From contig NZ_JACCBJ010000001.1 in NCBI RefSeq assembly GCF_013408745.1, positions 3,038,001-3,102,000 of the forward strand: a stretch of 64,000 nucleotides of DNA, given 5' to 3'. This document shows, one piece after another, positions 34,685 through 43,248 of this stretch. The stretch's first letter is position 1. Each line of letters begins with the position of its first letter. The notes under the pieces were generated by a model. That model was not told the origin of the DNA. It made no database searches and worked only from the letters and a program-made list of their open reading frames with translations. A program made the position numbers and the translations under genes. This stretch comes from Leifsonia soli (GTDB taxonomy: Bacteria; Actinomycetota; Actinomycetes; Actinomycetales; Microbacteriaceae).

Positions 34685-35377
34685 GTGGACGACAACGCGT
34701 TCTTCGAGCGGGCGATCCTCGCATCGGCCGCCGGCCTCGGTGACGATGACGCCATCCGGCAGCTGGGCGAGCTGTTCAGCCCCGACGAGCTGGCGGCATG
34801 GAGGGCCTCGCGCACCGCCGCCATCCCCGTCGTCGTCCCGGTCGGGCACGACGACGAGGGCGACCGCTATTGGGCCGATTGGGGCGACTTCGGCATCCAG
34901 GGCACATCGCCTTCGTCGTACGAGGAGGCCATCGCCGACCTCGCCGGGCACGTCCGCTCCTGGGCCCATGCGACGGACGGCGGGGAGCACGCGCTCGGCC
35001 GCACCGACGCCGTCCGAGCGCTCGCCGCGGAGGTCGCCGCCCTGGGCGACGAGGATCTGCGCACCTACCTCCTGGTCCGCGCATCCTTCGACCGGGGACA
35101 CCTCACATTCGGGATCGCCGATTTCGTCGAAGAGGACGGTACGACGACGCAGCGCGCCGTCCCGTTCGACGAGGGCCGCCCGCCCGCGGAGATCGACCTC
35201 CCGGTGGACGGGCGGATGAAGACCTACCAGAGCAGCGTCCGCGGCGATCGCGTCGCGTTCTCGCCGGTGGGCTCTGGCCCGAGCATCGCGGACACGCACC
35301 GCCAGGAGGACCCCACCGGCGACTTCGACGCGGAGTTCCCGCGCCCGGATCTGCGCCCGAGGGAGCCGGAATGGTGA
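34685..35377 (+). CDS. Hypothetical protein
   Basis: 230 residues from GTG 34685, preceded by GAAGGGAA. The protein is acidic and soluble, with no signal peptide or membrane helix. Two blocks look folded: an N-terminal DDNAFFERAILASAAGLGDDDAI and a central EEAIADLAGHVRSWAHATDGG. The C-terminal third is charged and Pro-rich. No known family is recognised. Codon use matches the neighbours. Function unknown. Confidence 0.7.
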   Translation: MDDNAFFERAILASAAGLGDDDAIRQLGELFSPDELAAWRASRTAAIPVVVPVGHDDEGDRYWADWGDFGIQGTSPSSYEEAIADLAGHVRSWAHATDGGEHALGRTDAVRALAAEVAALGDEDLRTYLLVRASFDRGHLTFGIADFVEEDGTTTQRAVPFDEGRPPAEIDLPVDGRMKTYQSSVRGDRVAFSPVGSGPSIADTHRQEDPTGDFDAEFPRPDLRPREPEW

Positions 35378-35529
35378 CACCAGAGGTCGCTGTCGCCGAA
35401 AGCCGTCAGCGGGACACCCGCCCGACGTTCCGCTGAGCGCCTCCGGGCACAGCCCGTTGACACCGGGTGCGCACGCGGGCACTATCGCGTCCAGGCCGGA
35501 AGACCGGGCGGCCGACGAGAGGGGTCCAC

Positions 35530-36291
35530 GTGGCAGGGTGCGAGGTGGAGGCGCGAGAACTGTCCGACGCCATCGCTGCGCACGAGCTCGAGGTGCACGT
35601 CCAGCCTCAGATCGACCTGGCGACCGGCGAGATCGTGGCCGTCGAAGGTCTCAGCCGGTGGACGCATCCCACCCGAGGTCCGATCCCTCCCGCGGAGTTC
35701 GTGGCGCTCGCCGAGGCCAGCGGCTCCATCCATGAGCTCGGCCTGTTCGCGCTGCGCGAGTGCTGCCGCATCGGCCGCGACTGGCGGGAGCGCGGCTGGG
35801 AGCTCGCCATCGCCGTCAACGTGTCGCCCCTGCAGCTCGAGACGGACCGCTTCTTCGACGAACTGGAGCGCCAGCTGGCCGAGTCGGGCCTGCCTCCCGC
35901 CGACCTGATCGTCGAGGTGACGGAGGCCGAGCGCATCGACGACTACGCGGTCGTCGCCGGCCGGCTCGACATCGTTCAGCAGTGGGGCGTCACCGTGTCG
36001 ATCGATGATTTCGGGGCCGGCCACTCCTCCATCGAGCGAGCGGTGGGCGTGCACGCGCGGGAGCTCAAGCTCGACCGCAGCCTCGTCGCCCGCGGCGACT
36101 GGGACGCCGTCGGCGACGCGGTCGCGATCGCCCAGGACAGCGGGATGCGGGTCGTCGCGGAGGGCATCGAGACCAGAGAGCAGCTCGAGCAGATCCGCTC
36201 GTCGGGGTGCGACCGGGCCCAGGGCTACTACATCGCGCGCCCCTGCCCTCCCGATGACTTGGGTGACCGGCTCGGATCATTCGTGCGCTAA
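35530..36291 (+). CDS. EAL-domain c-di-GMP phosphodiesterase
   Basis: 253 residues from GTG 35530, with a GA-rich ribosome site. It is a bare EAL domain. Key residues are present: VEGLSRW (the EAL motif as EGL), VNVSPLQL (Asn), VEVTEAE (Glu), SIDDFGAGHSS (metal Asp pair), LKLDRSLV (Lys) and AEGIET (Glu). It should hydrolyse c-di-GMP. A longer frame upstream to 35467 has no family match. The GGDEF gene is 51 bp downstream. Confidence 0.88.
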   Translation: MAGCEVEARELSDAIAAHELEVHVQPQIDLATGEIVAVEGLSRWTHPTRGPIPPAEFVALAEASGSIHELGLFALRECCRIGRDWRERGWELAIAVNVSPLQLETDRFFDELERQLAESGLPPADLIVEVTEAERIDDYAVVAGRLDIVQQWGVTVSIDDFGAGHSSIERAVGVHARELKLDRSLVARGDWDAVGDAVAIAQDSGMRVVAEGIETREQLEQIRSSGCDRAQGYYIARPCPPDDLGDRLGSFVR

Positions 36292-36342
36292 GTTCAATCT
36301 GTCCTCGCCGCGAAGCGGCCCAGCCATCCGAAGGAGAGTGCG

Positions 36343-37662
36343 GTGCGGCCCATTGCTGCGGACGACCTGCCCTGCGCACTCGTCGAGGTGGACGCAGACG
36401 GCCGCATCCAGGACGCCAACGATCTCTTCGTCTCGTGGACCGGCCTCTCGATGGCCGAGCTGCAGGGCCGAGCGTTCAGCTCGCTGCGCACCAGCATCCC
36501 CACCGTCGACGCTCGCGCCGACGGCCTCATCCGGCTCGCGCACGTGGACGGGTCGTCGAGAGCCGTCATCGTGGGCCGCCGCGAGACCGGGGCCGGCGAG
36601 CTGCTGACACTGGTGGATGCGACAGAGCGCGCGGAGCACGAGCAGGAGATGGCGCGCTCCCACGCTCTCGAGGAGCGGACGCGCAACCGTCTCGAACTGA
36701 TCATCGACTCGTCGATCGCCTTCTCGGCGGCGACGAACGAGCAGTCGCTCGCCGACATCCTCGCGACGACCGTGGCCAAGGCGTACCAGGCGGAGCAGTC
36801 GGCGGTCTTCCTGATCGACGAGTCCGGGACGTTCGCGCAGGCCTCCGGCAGCAACCCGCTCCGATCGGTCGAACAGACCGGATCGCTGGTGACGCAGGCC
36901 TCCCAGCTCCGCAGGGTGGTCGCGCTCAGCGGTGCGGCGGCTGCGGACGAGATCGCCCCCGTGCTCGGGCAGGCCATGCGCGACGCGGGCGTCCATGCCG
37001 TTCTCGTGGCGCCCATCCAGCACGACGACGTGCTCTTCGGGCTGTTCGCCGCGTTCTTCCTCCACCCGCGGCAGTTCGACTCCGAAGCCGCCCCGCTGGC
37101 CGACGCACTGGCCGGCCAGGCCGCGCAGACCATAACCACCCTGCGCCTGCAGCGGCAGCTGGAGCACGCGGCGATGCACGACGAGACCACCGGGCTTCCG
37201 AACCGCCGGCGCCTCGAGACGCAGCTGGTGGAGTACCAGAGTTCGACCTCCACCCTGGTGGCCACGCTGTTCATCGACCTGGACGGGTTCAAGCGCGTGA
37301 ACGACGCCCTCGGCCATCACACGGGCGACCTCCTGCTCCGCGAGGTCGGCCTTCGGCTGCAGGCGGCCGTCCGTCAGGAGGACCTGGTCGCGCGCTACGG
37401 CGGCGACGAGTTCGTGGTGGTCTGCGAGGTGCCAGAGGTGGCAGCGGCGGAGGACGTCGCCGATCGCATCCGCCACTCCATCGAGCAGCCCTTCCAGGAC
37501 ATTCCGGAGGGCTTCCCGATCAGCGCGAGCATCGGGATGTCGATCGCGCGCACCCAGGACCCGGCCTGGAACCCGGACCGCCTCATCCGCGAAGCCGACC
37601 ACGCCATGTACTCGGCGAAGAACGCCGGCGGCAACCGCGTGGTGGGCGCGCCCGTCGCCTGA
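36343..37662 (+). CDS. PAS/GAF-GGDEF diguanylate cyclase
   Basis: 439 residues from GTG 36343 with AAGGAGA in front. A PAS-like N-terminus (EVDADGRIQDANDLFVSWTGLS) and a GAF-type sensor (about 120-265) precede the GGDEF domain, whose active site is YGGDEFVVV. Substrate Asp/Asn elements are in DLDGFKRVNDALGHHTGD. An inhibitory I-site RxxD can be read as RQED just before it. With the EAL gene this forms a complete c-di-GMP make-and-break pair. Confidence 0.92.
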   Translation: MRPIAADDLPCALVEVDADGRIQDANDLFVSWTGLSMAELQGRAFSSLRTSIPTVDARADGLIRLAHVDGSSRAVIVGRRETGAGELLTLVDATERAEHEQEMARSHALEERTRNRLELIIDSSIAFSAATNEQSLADILATTVAKAYQAEQSAVFLIDESGTFAQASGSNPLRSVEQTGSLVTQASQLRRVVALSGAAAADEIAPVLGQAMRDAGVHAVLVAPIQHDDVLFGLFAAFFLHPRQFDSEAAPLADALAGQAAQTITTLRLQRQLEHAAMHDETTGLPNRRRLETQLVEYQSSTSTLVATLFIDLDGFKRVNDALGHHTGDLLLREVGLRLQAAVRQEDLVARYGGDEFVVVCEVPEVAAAEDVADRIRHSIEQPFQDIPEGFPISASIGMSIARTQDPAWNPDRLIREADHAMYSAKNAGGNRVVGAPVA

Positions 37663-37716
37663 AGCCGGTCGGGCGCTTCGGGGCGCGCGGGACTGTCGCA
37701 GAGCGAAGGTCGCGGC

Positions 37717-37722
37717 TACGGT
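37717..37722 (+). promoter_or_regulatory. -10 box upstream of toroid-like gene
   Basis: TACGGT, 7 nt, ATG 37730. Confidence 0.4.
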
Positions 37723-37729
37723 GGCGCGC

Positions 37730-38662
37730 ATGGATGTGGTCGACTGGCTTCTCGATTCCGATCCGGCGATCCGCTGGCAGGTGCTTCAGGACCTCGCCGG
37801 AGCATCGCCCGACGAGGTCGCCGCGGAGCGCGCCCGCGTTGCGACGGAGGGCTGGGGCGCGACCGTCCTCGCCGAGCAGGCGGAGGACGGGCTCTGGGAC
37901 GGCGGCACGTACCGGCCGGGGTGGATCCCGCCCGAGCGCGACGGCTTCGACGCCTGGAGCGGAACGCACTTCAGTCTCCAGCAGCTCGTCGACTTCGGGC
38001 TCGATCCCGTCAGCCCTCAAGCGCTGACGGCCGTCGCCCGCGTCCGCGAGAACGTGCGCTGGGAGCACGCGGGCGAGCCGTACTTCGAAGGCGAGACCGA
38101 GCCGTGCATCAACGGCGTCGCGCTGACTATCGCCGCGTACTTCGGTGAGGGCGGCGATCGGATCGCGCAGACGCTGGTCGGCTCGCGCCTGGAGGACGGC
38201 GGCTGGAACTGCTGGGCGGAGTACGGCGCGCGGGTGTCGTCCTTCCACTCCACCATCTGCGCCGTGGAGGGATTGCGGGCCTGGATGCGCGCCGGCGGCG
38301 ACGACCAGCGTGCGACGGAGGTCGTCGAGGCCGGCGAGGAGTACCTCCTGGAGCGCGGCCTCTACCGGCGGCGCACGGACGGATCCGTCCCCGACCCGCG
38401 GATGACGATGCTGTCGTACCCGGTGCGCTGGTACCACGACATCCTGCGCGGACTGGAGCACTTCCGGCAGCAAGACCGCCGCGACCCGCGCCTGGCGGAC
38501 GCCGTGGAGCTGGTCCGGGGCAAGGCGGACGGCGACGGCCGGTGGGTGCTCGAGAACCTGCACGAGGGGCCCGTGATCGTCGAGTTCGAGATGGAGGGGT
38601 TCCAGAGCCGGTGGGTGACTCTCCGGGCGCTCCGCGTCCTGCGCTGGTGGGACGCGGCCTGA
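37730..38662 (+). CDS. Prenyltransferase/squalene-cyclase-like repeat protein
   Basis: 310 residues from ATG 37730. It is soluble and has alpha-alpha repeats of the toroid type: the turns DGLWDGGTY, DGGWNCWAEYG and DGRWVLEN resemble QW-like repeats of terpene cyclases and prenyltransferases. No DxDD or DCTAE catalytic motif is present, so I do not expect cyclase activity. Homologues in Actinobacteria are annotated as hypothetical or squalene cyclase-like. Function unknown. Confidence 0.68.
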   Translation: MDVVDWLLDSDPAIRWQVLQDLAGASPDEVAAERARVATEGWGATVLAEQAEDGLWDGGTYRPGWIPPERDGFDAWSGTHFSLQQLVDFGLDPVSPQALTAVARVRENVRWEHAGEPYFEGETEPCINGVALTIAAYFGEGGDRIAQTLVGSRLEDGGWNCWAEYGARVSSFHSTICAVEGLRAWMRAGGDDQRATEVVEAGEEYLLERGLYRRRTDGSVPDPRMTMLSYPVRWYHDILRGLEHFRQQDRRDPRLADAVELVRGKADGDGRWVLENLHEGPVIVEFEMEGFQSRWVTLRALRVLRWWDAA

Positions 38663-38705
38663 GGCGCATCCCGAGGCCGGCGCATCCCGCGCCTGTGCTC
38701 CCGGG

Positions 38706-40640
38706 TCAGGGCTTGACGGCGGTCAGATCGTCGACGCTCAGGGTGACCGGTGCGTTGGCGACCCCGCCGGAGAGGTATCCGGTCACCGCCAGGCCGCCCG
38801 CGCCCTGGAGGGCGGCGGTGCTGTCGGTGGCCGACCGCTGCCACGCCGAGGGCTCGGGGCTGCCGTCCACCCAGGCCTTGGTCTCCACGAGCGTCGGGGC
38901 GGTACCGGTCGTCCGCATCCGCACGTTGAGGCGCATGCCTGCGGTGTACGTGACGTTCGGCACGGTGACCGAGGACTGCACGACGACTTCGTTCCCGCCG
39001 TTCTGGTCGACGCGGACGATCTGGATGGTGACCTTGCCCGCCGCCGAGACGATCAGCTTCGACCCGTACGAGCCGGCCGTCGCGATCCGCCGACCCTGGA
39101 CCGTCACGTACACGTTGCCGGAAGACGGCAGCTTGTCGATCGCGAGGCCGAGCCGGAGGTCGATCCCGGTCGCGCTCACGCCAGGCAGGCGGCCGGTTCC
39201 GCCCGAGCCCGCCGGGAGCTGGATGCGTCCGGTCCCGCCCGCCACCGCGTACAGGCTGGAGCTGCCGGCGACGGACCAGGTGCCGCCGGTCGGCGCCGTG
39301 CCCCAGCCGTTCGTGACCGCGCGCTCGAACGGATCGGCGGCGAGGGTGTCGGGCGGCGGCGGTGGTGCTGTGACGACGAGGGTGCGCGTCGTCGCGGCGG
39401 TCGCGCCTCCGTCGTCCAGCACGGTCAGCCGCGCTGTGTAGGTGCCGGCGACGGCGTACGTGTGCGCGATGGTCCCGCCGGTGCCCGACGATCCGTCGCC
39501 GAAGTCCCAGGCGAACGACGTGATGACGCCGTCCGGATCGGTCGAGCCCGTCCCGTCCAGCGAGCACGTCAGGTCGGCGCAGGAGGCGGCGAAGACGGCG
39601 TTCGGGGGCTGGTTCCCGGCGGCGGGCGGCCCGACCGTGAAGCCGTCGGTGAACGACGCTCCCGCGGCGCGGACGAACGACGCGGTCAGCTGGGTCGCGG
39701 TCACGCTGACGTCGAGCGAGCCGTAGACGGGCGCTGCCGCGCTGCCGTATGCGGCGGCGAAGTAGCCGGCCTCGCTGTCGGCCGGGTGGACGTCGTAGTT
39801 GCCGTTTCCCCCGGTGCCGACGGTCGCGAAGACGGTCCCCGACCCTTTCACCAGGGTGCTGTCGGCGTCCGCCACGCACGCAGCGGTGGAGGTTCCCGGC
39901 GTGATGGCCGGGCAGCCTGCTCCCGTCGCCAGCTGCTTGCTGCGCTGATAGAGGTGCTCGTGTCCGGTGAGCACGAGATCCACGCGCTTCGACACCAGCA
40001 GGTTGAGGAGGTCGGCCCCGGCTTCGCAGGAGTAGTCGCCCAGCGAGAGGCAGGGCTTGTGCATGCCGACGACGACCCACGGCGTCCCGGCCGTCCTCGC
40101 CCCGTCGATGGCGGCCTGCGTCCACGCGTAATGGGATGTGCCGGACGCGTACGTCCAGGTGCCGTCGGAGAAGGGGAGGCCGGGCGAGATCATGATGAAC
40201 CGCACCAGCGGGGCGCCCTGCGGCACGTCGACGTAGTACTCGCGGCCGTACGTGCCGACCGCGCCGGGGAGCTGGTTGGGCAGGCAGGCGGAGAAGTCGT
40301 TGATGTTGCCGTTCTGGCCGCTGCTCTCGTGGTTGCCGGAGACGAGCTCGAACGGGAAGCCGGGCCCCGTCCTGCTGGTGACGAGGTCGCACCAGGCCTG
40401 CTCCTGCCCGGTGGCGCCGTAGGAGAGATCGCCGAGGGCGAGGTGAAGGTCGGGGCTCAGATTCTTGATGCCGGTGAGCACCGCCTGCGCCGAGGCGCCC
40501 GGTCCGTAGTCGCCCGACGCGGTGAAGTGGACGCTGCCCGCTCCGGCCGCAACGCCCTCGACGCTCTGCGGAACGCTGACGCTGAGGACGACCGCCGCTG
40601 CGGCCAGTGCCGCTACGGCGAGGATTCGATGCTTGGCCAT
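38706..40640 (-). CDS. Secreted metallophosphoesterase with PKD and lectin-like domains
   Basis: 644 residues. Signal peptide (KHRILAVAALAAAAVVLSV). Metallophosphoesterase domain, about 35-300: ASGDYG, LALGDLSYG, SGNHE, GMHKPCL and LTGHEHLYQR give the two-metal site of purple-acid-phosphatase-like enzymes. A PKD domain (FAASCADLTCSLDGTGSTD...FAWDFGDG) and a C-terminal laminin-G-like domain of about 200 residues follow. It is exported and may act on cell-surface or external phosphoesters. Start taken at ATG 40640. Confidence 0.88.
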   Translation of the reverse strand: MAKHRILAVAALAAAAVVLSVSVPQSVEGVAAGAGSVHFTASGDYGPGASAQAVLTGIKNLSPDLHLALGDLSYGATGQEQAWCDLVTSRTGPGFPFELVSGNHESSGQNGNINDFSACLPNQLPGAVGTYGREYYVDVPQGAPLVRFIMISPGLPFSDGTWTYASGTSHYAWTQAAIDGARTAGTPWVVVGMHKPCLSLGDYSCEAGADLLNLLVSKRVDLVLTGHEHLYQRSKQLATGAGCPAITPGTSTAACVADADSTLVKGSGTVFATVGTGGNGNYDVHPADSEAGYFAAAYGSAAAPVYGSLDVSVTATQLTASFVRAAGASFTDGFTVGPPAAGNQPPNAVFAASCADLTCSLDGTGSTDPDGVITSFAWDFGDGSSGTGGTIAHTYAVAGTYTARLTVLDDGGATAATTRTLVVTAPPPPPDTLAADPFERAVTNGWGTAPTGGTWSVAGSSSLYAVAGGTGRIQLPAGSGGTGRLPGVSATGIDLRLGLAIDKLPSSGNVYVTVQGRRIATAGSYGSKLIVSAAGKVTIQIVRVDQNGGNEVVVQSSVTVPNVTYTAGMRLNVRMRTTGTAPTLVETKAWVDGSPEPSAWQRSATDSTAALQGAGGLAVTGYLSGGVANAPVTLSVDDLTAVKP

Positions 40641-40741
40641 CGCCGACGCTCCCCGGCCCGTTCCGTTGCGGGCCTGTCGCGGCACAGGCTAGCGCGCGCC
40701 GGGCTCCAGGGGGGAGTAGAAGACGAGGTTTCCTCAGGTTG

Positions 40742-41293
40742 CTAGTCGACCGCGTAGTGCAGGGCGACCGTTCCCGAGGCGAAGGTGCGCTCGTTCAGAA
40801 GCCGCAGCTTCAGGAACTGCCCGTGGGGGAGGGCCGGTGTGCCGCCGCCCACCGCGACCGGGACCAGGATGAGCCGGACCTCGTCCACCAGCCCGGCGGC
40901 GAACGCGGCCGCGGCGATGGTCGGCCCTCCGATGGAGACGTCATGGTCGGCTTCCGCGACGAGCCGGCGCACCGCGTCCGGATCGAAACGCGGCTCCACC
41001 CGGGTCTTCGGCGTCGTCGGCTCCCGCAAGGTCGACGAGAACACGACCTTGTCCGAGTTCTGCCACACCGCGGCGTAGTCGGCGATCACCGGTTCGTCGC
41101 TGTCGCCCAGGTCCTGCCAGACCCGCATGGTCTCGTACATCCGGCGGCCGTAGAGGTTGGTGCCGATGTCGCGTTCGAGGTCGTTGACGTACGCGTGGAC
41201 CTCCGCGTCGGGGTTCGCCCAGTCGAACGATCCGGAGCTGTCGGCGGTGTAGCCGTCGATCGAGGCGATGGCCGAGAAGATGAGTCGTCCCAT
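40742..41293 (-). CDS. Dihydrofolate reductase-like (RibD C-terminal) protein
   Basis: 183 residues of the RibD_C/DHFR-like fold: IFSAIASIDGYTAD at the N-terminus, GTNLYGRRMYETM in the middle and DVSIGGPTIAAAAFAAGLVDEVRLILVPVAVGGG near the end. These small NADP-binding reductases are common in soil Actinobacteria; the substrate is not known. TAGAGT lies 6 nt before the ATG. Confidence 0.88.
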   Translation of the reverse strand: MGRLIFSAIASIDGYTADSSGSFDWANPDAEVHAYVNDLERDIGTNLYGRRMYETMRVWQDLGDSDEPVIADYAAVWQNSDKVVFSSTLREPTTPKTRVEPRFDPDAVRRLVAEADHDVSIGGPTIAAAAFAAGLVDEVRLILVPVAVGGGTPALPHGQFLKLRLLNERTFASGTVALHYAVD

Positions 41294-41299
41294 GCCGGG

Positions 41300-41305
41300 A
41301 CTCTA
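41300..41305 (-). promoter_or_regulatory. -10 box of leaderless DHFR-like gene
   Basis: TAGAGT, 6 nt (CCCGGC), ATG on the minus strand. Confidence 0.5.
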
Positions 41306-41337
41306 GGGGGAGCGGACCGCAGGGGCCAGGGCCCAGG

Positions 41338-41595
41338 TCAGCCGATCTGCGGGAGCAGAGCCCGCAGTGCGCGCAGCTCGTCGTCGAAGATCCACGGCAC
41401 CGTCACGTTGAGCACCAGGCCGACGCCGATCATCAGCAGGGTCGCGCCTGCAGCGATGAGGACGAGCGTCACGAGCAGCTGCAGGTACGGGTTCCCGGTG
41501 ACGGCGGCGAGCAGCCCCCGCGCTCGCCGCCGCACCGGCACCGATGCCGTACCGAGTGTCGGTGCGGTCCGCAGTCCGTGTCCCAGTGTCGTCAT
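41338..41595 (-). CDS. Small membrane protein
   Basis: 85 residues: basic N-terminus (VPVRRRARGLLAAV) and one long hydrophobic stretch (LQLLVTLVLIAAGATLLMIGVGLVL), then a polar tail. GGGGGAGA precedes the ATG. No known family is recognised. Confidence 0.65.
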   Translation of the reverse strand: MTTLGHGLRTAPTLGTASVPVRRRARGLLAAVTGNPYLQLLVTLVLIAAGATLLMIGVGLVLNVTVPWIFDDELRALRALLPQIG

Positions 41596-41727
41596 CGGTC
41601 TCCCCCTTCACGTCGACGCCCGAGACGTGAGCTCGAGCCGACGTATCCGAGTCAACCGGGTGGGCGCTCGCGGGGCATCGACCGCAGGTAGGGAGCAGGT
41701 CATCCCTGGGGATGATCCCCGGCCGGG

Positions 41728-42126
41728 TCAGGCGGGGTCGATGGTGCACCCGCAGCCGTCGGCCGGCTCCGGGATGCGGTGCTCGGCGCCGGCGAGGCGG
41801 CGGGCGAGCAGCTCTCTCCGGCGCTCCAGGGCGGCGATCGCCGCATCCAGCTCGGCCAGTCCGTCGCGGTAGGCGTCGCGCGAGGCGGGGCATTCGTCGC
41901 TGTGGGCGTGGCCGGAGCCGAGGCAGTCGATGAAGGGGCGCGCTTTGCCCGGCGGGATGCCGGTGGCCGCCAGCTCGCGGATCTCCAGCACCGCGCGCAG
42001 GTGATCGTCGCCGTATTCGCGGTAGCCGTTGCCGAGCCGGTTCGGCGCGACCAGCCCGAGCCGCTCGTAGTACCGCACGGCCTTGACCGTCACACCTGCC
42101 CGCTCGGCGAGTTCGCTGATGCGCAT
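41728..42126 (-). CDS. MerR family regulator with cysteine/histidine-rich loop
   Basis: 132 residues. The N-terminal winged helix is MRISELAERAGVTVKAVRYYERLGLV. After the dimerisation helix comes CLGSGHAHSDEC, like the metal-binding loop of ZntR/CueR types, and the C-terminus has CGC. It may sense a metal or thiol signal. GGAGG supports ATG 42126. Its promoter has the long spacer typical of MerR control. Confidence 0.87.
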   Translation of the reverse strand: MRISELAERAGVTVKAVRYYERLGLVAPNRLGNGYREYGDDHLRAVLEIRELAATGIPPGKARPFIDCLGSGHAHSDECPASRDAYRDGLAELDAAIAALERRRELLARRLAGAEHRIPEPADGCGCTIDPA

Positions 42127-42142
42127 GTCGTCCTCCGCTGTC

Positions 42143-42177
42143 AGCGTAGACCTTGCCCTCCGGGTCAGGGTCCAGGT
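42143..42177 (-). promoter_or_regulatory. MerR-type promoter/operator
   Basis: On the minus strand TGGACC (42169-42174) and TACGCT (42143-42148) are 20 bp apart, longer than normal. The imperfect dyad ACCTTGCCCT (42150-42159) / AGGGTCCAGGT (42167-42177) covers the spacer. Confidence 0.5.
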
Positions 42178-42181
42178 GGCG

Positions 42182-42208
42182 TACACTATTCGTTAGTGCA
42201 CTAATGAA
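42182..42208 (+). promoter_or_regulatory. -10 box and palindromic operator of the zinc-ribbon gene
   Basis: TACACT (42182-42187) is followed by TTCGTTAGTGCACTAATGAA (42189-42208), whose core TTAGTGCACTAA is a perfect 12-bp palindrome. The site covers the expected transcription start and should bind a repressor. Confidence 0.6.
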
Positions 42209-42218
42209 TCGAGGGATC

Positions 42219-42446
42219 ATGGCCGGACGCTTCGCCCGCTGGTACTCGCGGTGGAACGAGAAGCTCATCCGTATCGCCGGTCCGGCGCAGCTCGGTGCGG
42301 GCCATCCGGAGGCTCCCGACCGGCGTTCCACGTCGGCACCGTGCCCCATGTGCGGCCGGCCGATGACCGAGCACGAGGTGCTGCGGCCCGGGGGACAGCG
42401 CGACGCCACCCGGCTGGTGTGCCCCGCGCCCGTTCAGGCGGCCTGA
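42219..42446 (+). CDS. Small zinc-ribbon-like protein
   Basis: 75 residues with a basic aromatic N-terminus (RFARWYSRWNEKL) and one CPMC motif with a second cysteine in LVCPAP, possibly a zinc knuckle. GAGGG precedes ATG 42219. The gene converges with the OhrR-type gene over 7 bp. Function unknown; the strong palindrome upstream means tight regulation. Confidence 0.65.
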   Translation: MAGRFARWYSRWNEKLIRIAGPAQLGAGHPEAPDRRSTSAPCPMCGRPMTEHEVLRPGGQRDATRLVCPAPVQAA

Positions 42447-42453
42447 GCCGGGA

Positions 42454-42891
42454 TCACGCGGTGCGGACGGCGGCGCCGATGATCGTCTGCAGGCTCTCGC
42501 GCAGGTTCTCGAGCTCCGACACCGGCAGCCCCAGCCGTTCGACGATGCGGGACGGGATCTTCTCCGCCTCGGCGCGGAGGGCACGTCCGGCCTCCGTCAG
42601 ACGCACCTCGAGCGCGCGCTCGTCGGCCGCGCTGCGCCTCCGTTCGACGTATCCGGTCGCCTCGAGCCGCTTCAGAAGCGGGGAGAGGGTCGCCGGCTCG
42701 AGCGCGAGGGTGTCGCTCAGATCCTTCACGGATCGGGGCTCGCGCTCCCATAGCGCCAGCATCACGAGGTACTGCGGATGCGTCAGCGACAGCGGTTCGA
42801 GCACCGGGCGGTAGAGCGCGATGACGCTTCGCGCCGCCACGGCGAGGCCGAAGCACACCTGGTTCTCGAGCGCGAGGAGGTCGTCCGACAT
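42454..42891 (-). CDS. MarR-family regulator of the OhrR type
   Basis: 145 residues. The segment LENQVCFGLAVAARSVIALYRPVLEPLSLTHPQYLVMLALWE matches OhrR, with the peroxide-sensing cysteine in QVCF. The winged helix is SVKDLSDTLALEPATLSPLLKRLEATGYV. OhrR represses the organic-hydroperoxide reductase Ohr, but no ohr gene is in the window. TACAAT 6 nt before the ATG makes a leaderless start likely. Confidence 0.88.
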   Translation of the reverse strand: MSDDLLALENQVCFGLAVAARSVIALYRPVLEPLSLTHPQYLVMLALWEREPRSVKDLSDTLALEPATLSPLLKRLEATGYVERRRSAADERALEVRLTEAGRALRAEAEKIPSRIVERLGLPVSELENLRESLQTIIGAAVRTA

Positions 42892-42897
42892 CCGGCC

Positions 42898-42903
42898 ATT
42901 GTA
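42898..42903 (-). promoter_or_regulatory. -10 box of leaderless ohrR-like gene
   Basis: TACAAT, 6 nt (GGCCGG), ATG. It is inside the small dyad GGCCATACAATGGCC, a possible self-operator. Confidence 0.55.
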
Positions 42904-42919
42904 TGGCCGGGTCCCGGTC

Positions 42920-43162
42920 TCAATACTCATCGGTGCGCCGCTCGATCCGCTGGCCGGTGGCGGGGTCGATGCCGTCCTGCCGGACCGAGGTCCGCGGTCT
43001 GCGCCGCAGCGCGAAAGCCAGGGAGATGATGAAGACGACCAGGCCGGCACCCATGAGGATGTACCCGGTGATCTTCAGGTCGATCCAGCTCACCTGCACC
43101 TGCAGGGCGAAGGCCAGGATGAGCCCGACGACGAAGATGAAGATGCCGCTTCCGATGCCCAT
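42920..43162 (-). CDS. DUF6458 small membrane protein
   Basis: 80 residues from ATG 43162, with GAAGGAG upstream. Two membrane helices (about 3-20 and 32-50) and a tail RQDGIDPATGQRIERR are the DUF6458 pattern, common in Actinobacteria. Function unknown. Confidence 0.85.
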   Translation of the reverse strand: MGIGSGIFIFVVGLILAFALQVQVSWIDLKITGYILMGAGLVVFIISLAFALRRRPRTSVRQDGIDPATGQRIERRTDEY

Positions 43163-43248
43163 GCGCACGCTCCTTCACGTCCGGGGCTCAAGCTACTCCC
43201 CGTCGTGGCGGAGCGCATCTCATCGCTCGGCCTCCGCGCACCGCCCGT

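Noticed and set aside
33120..35219. A 699-codon plus-strand frame
   Set aside because: Antisense to a proven APC permease and changes composition in the middle; no motif.
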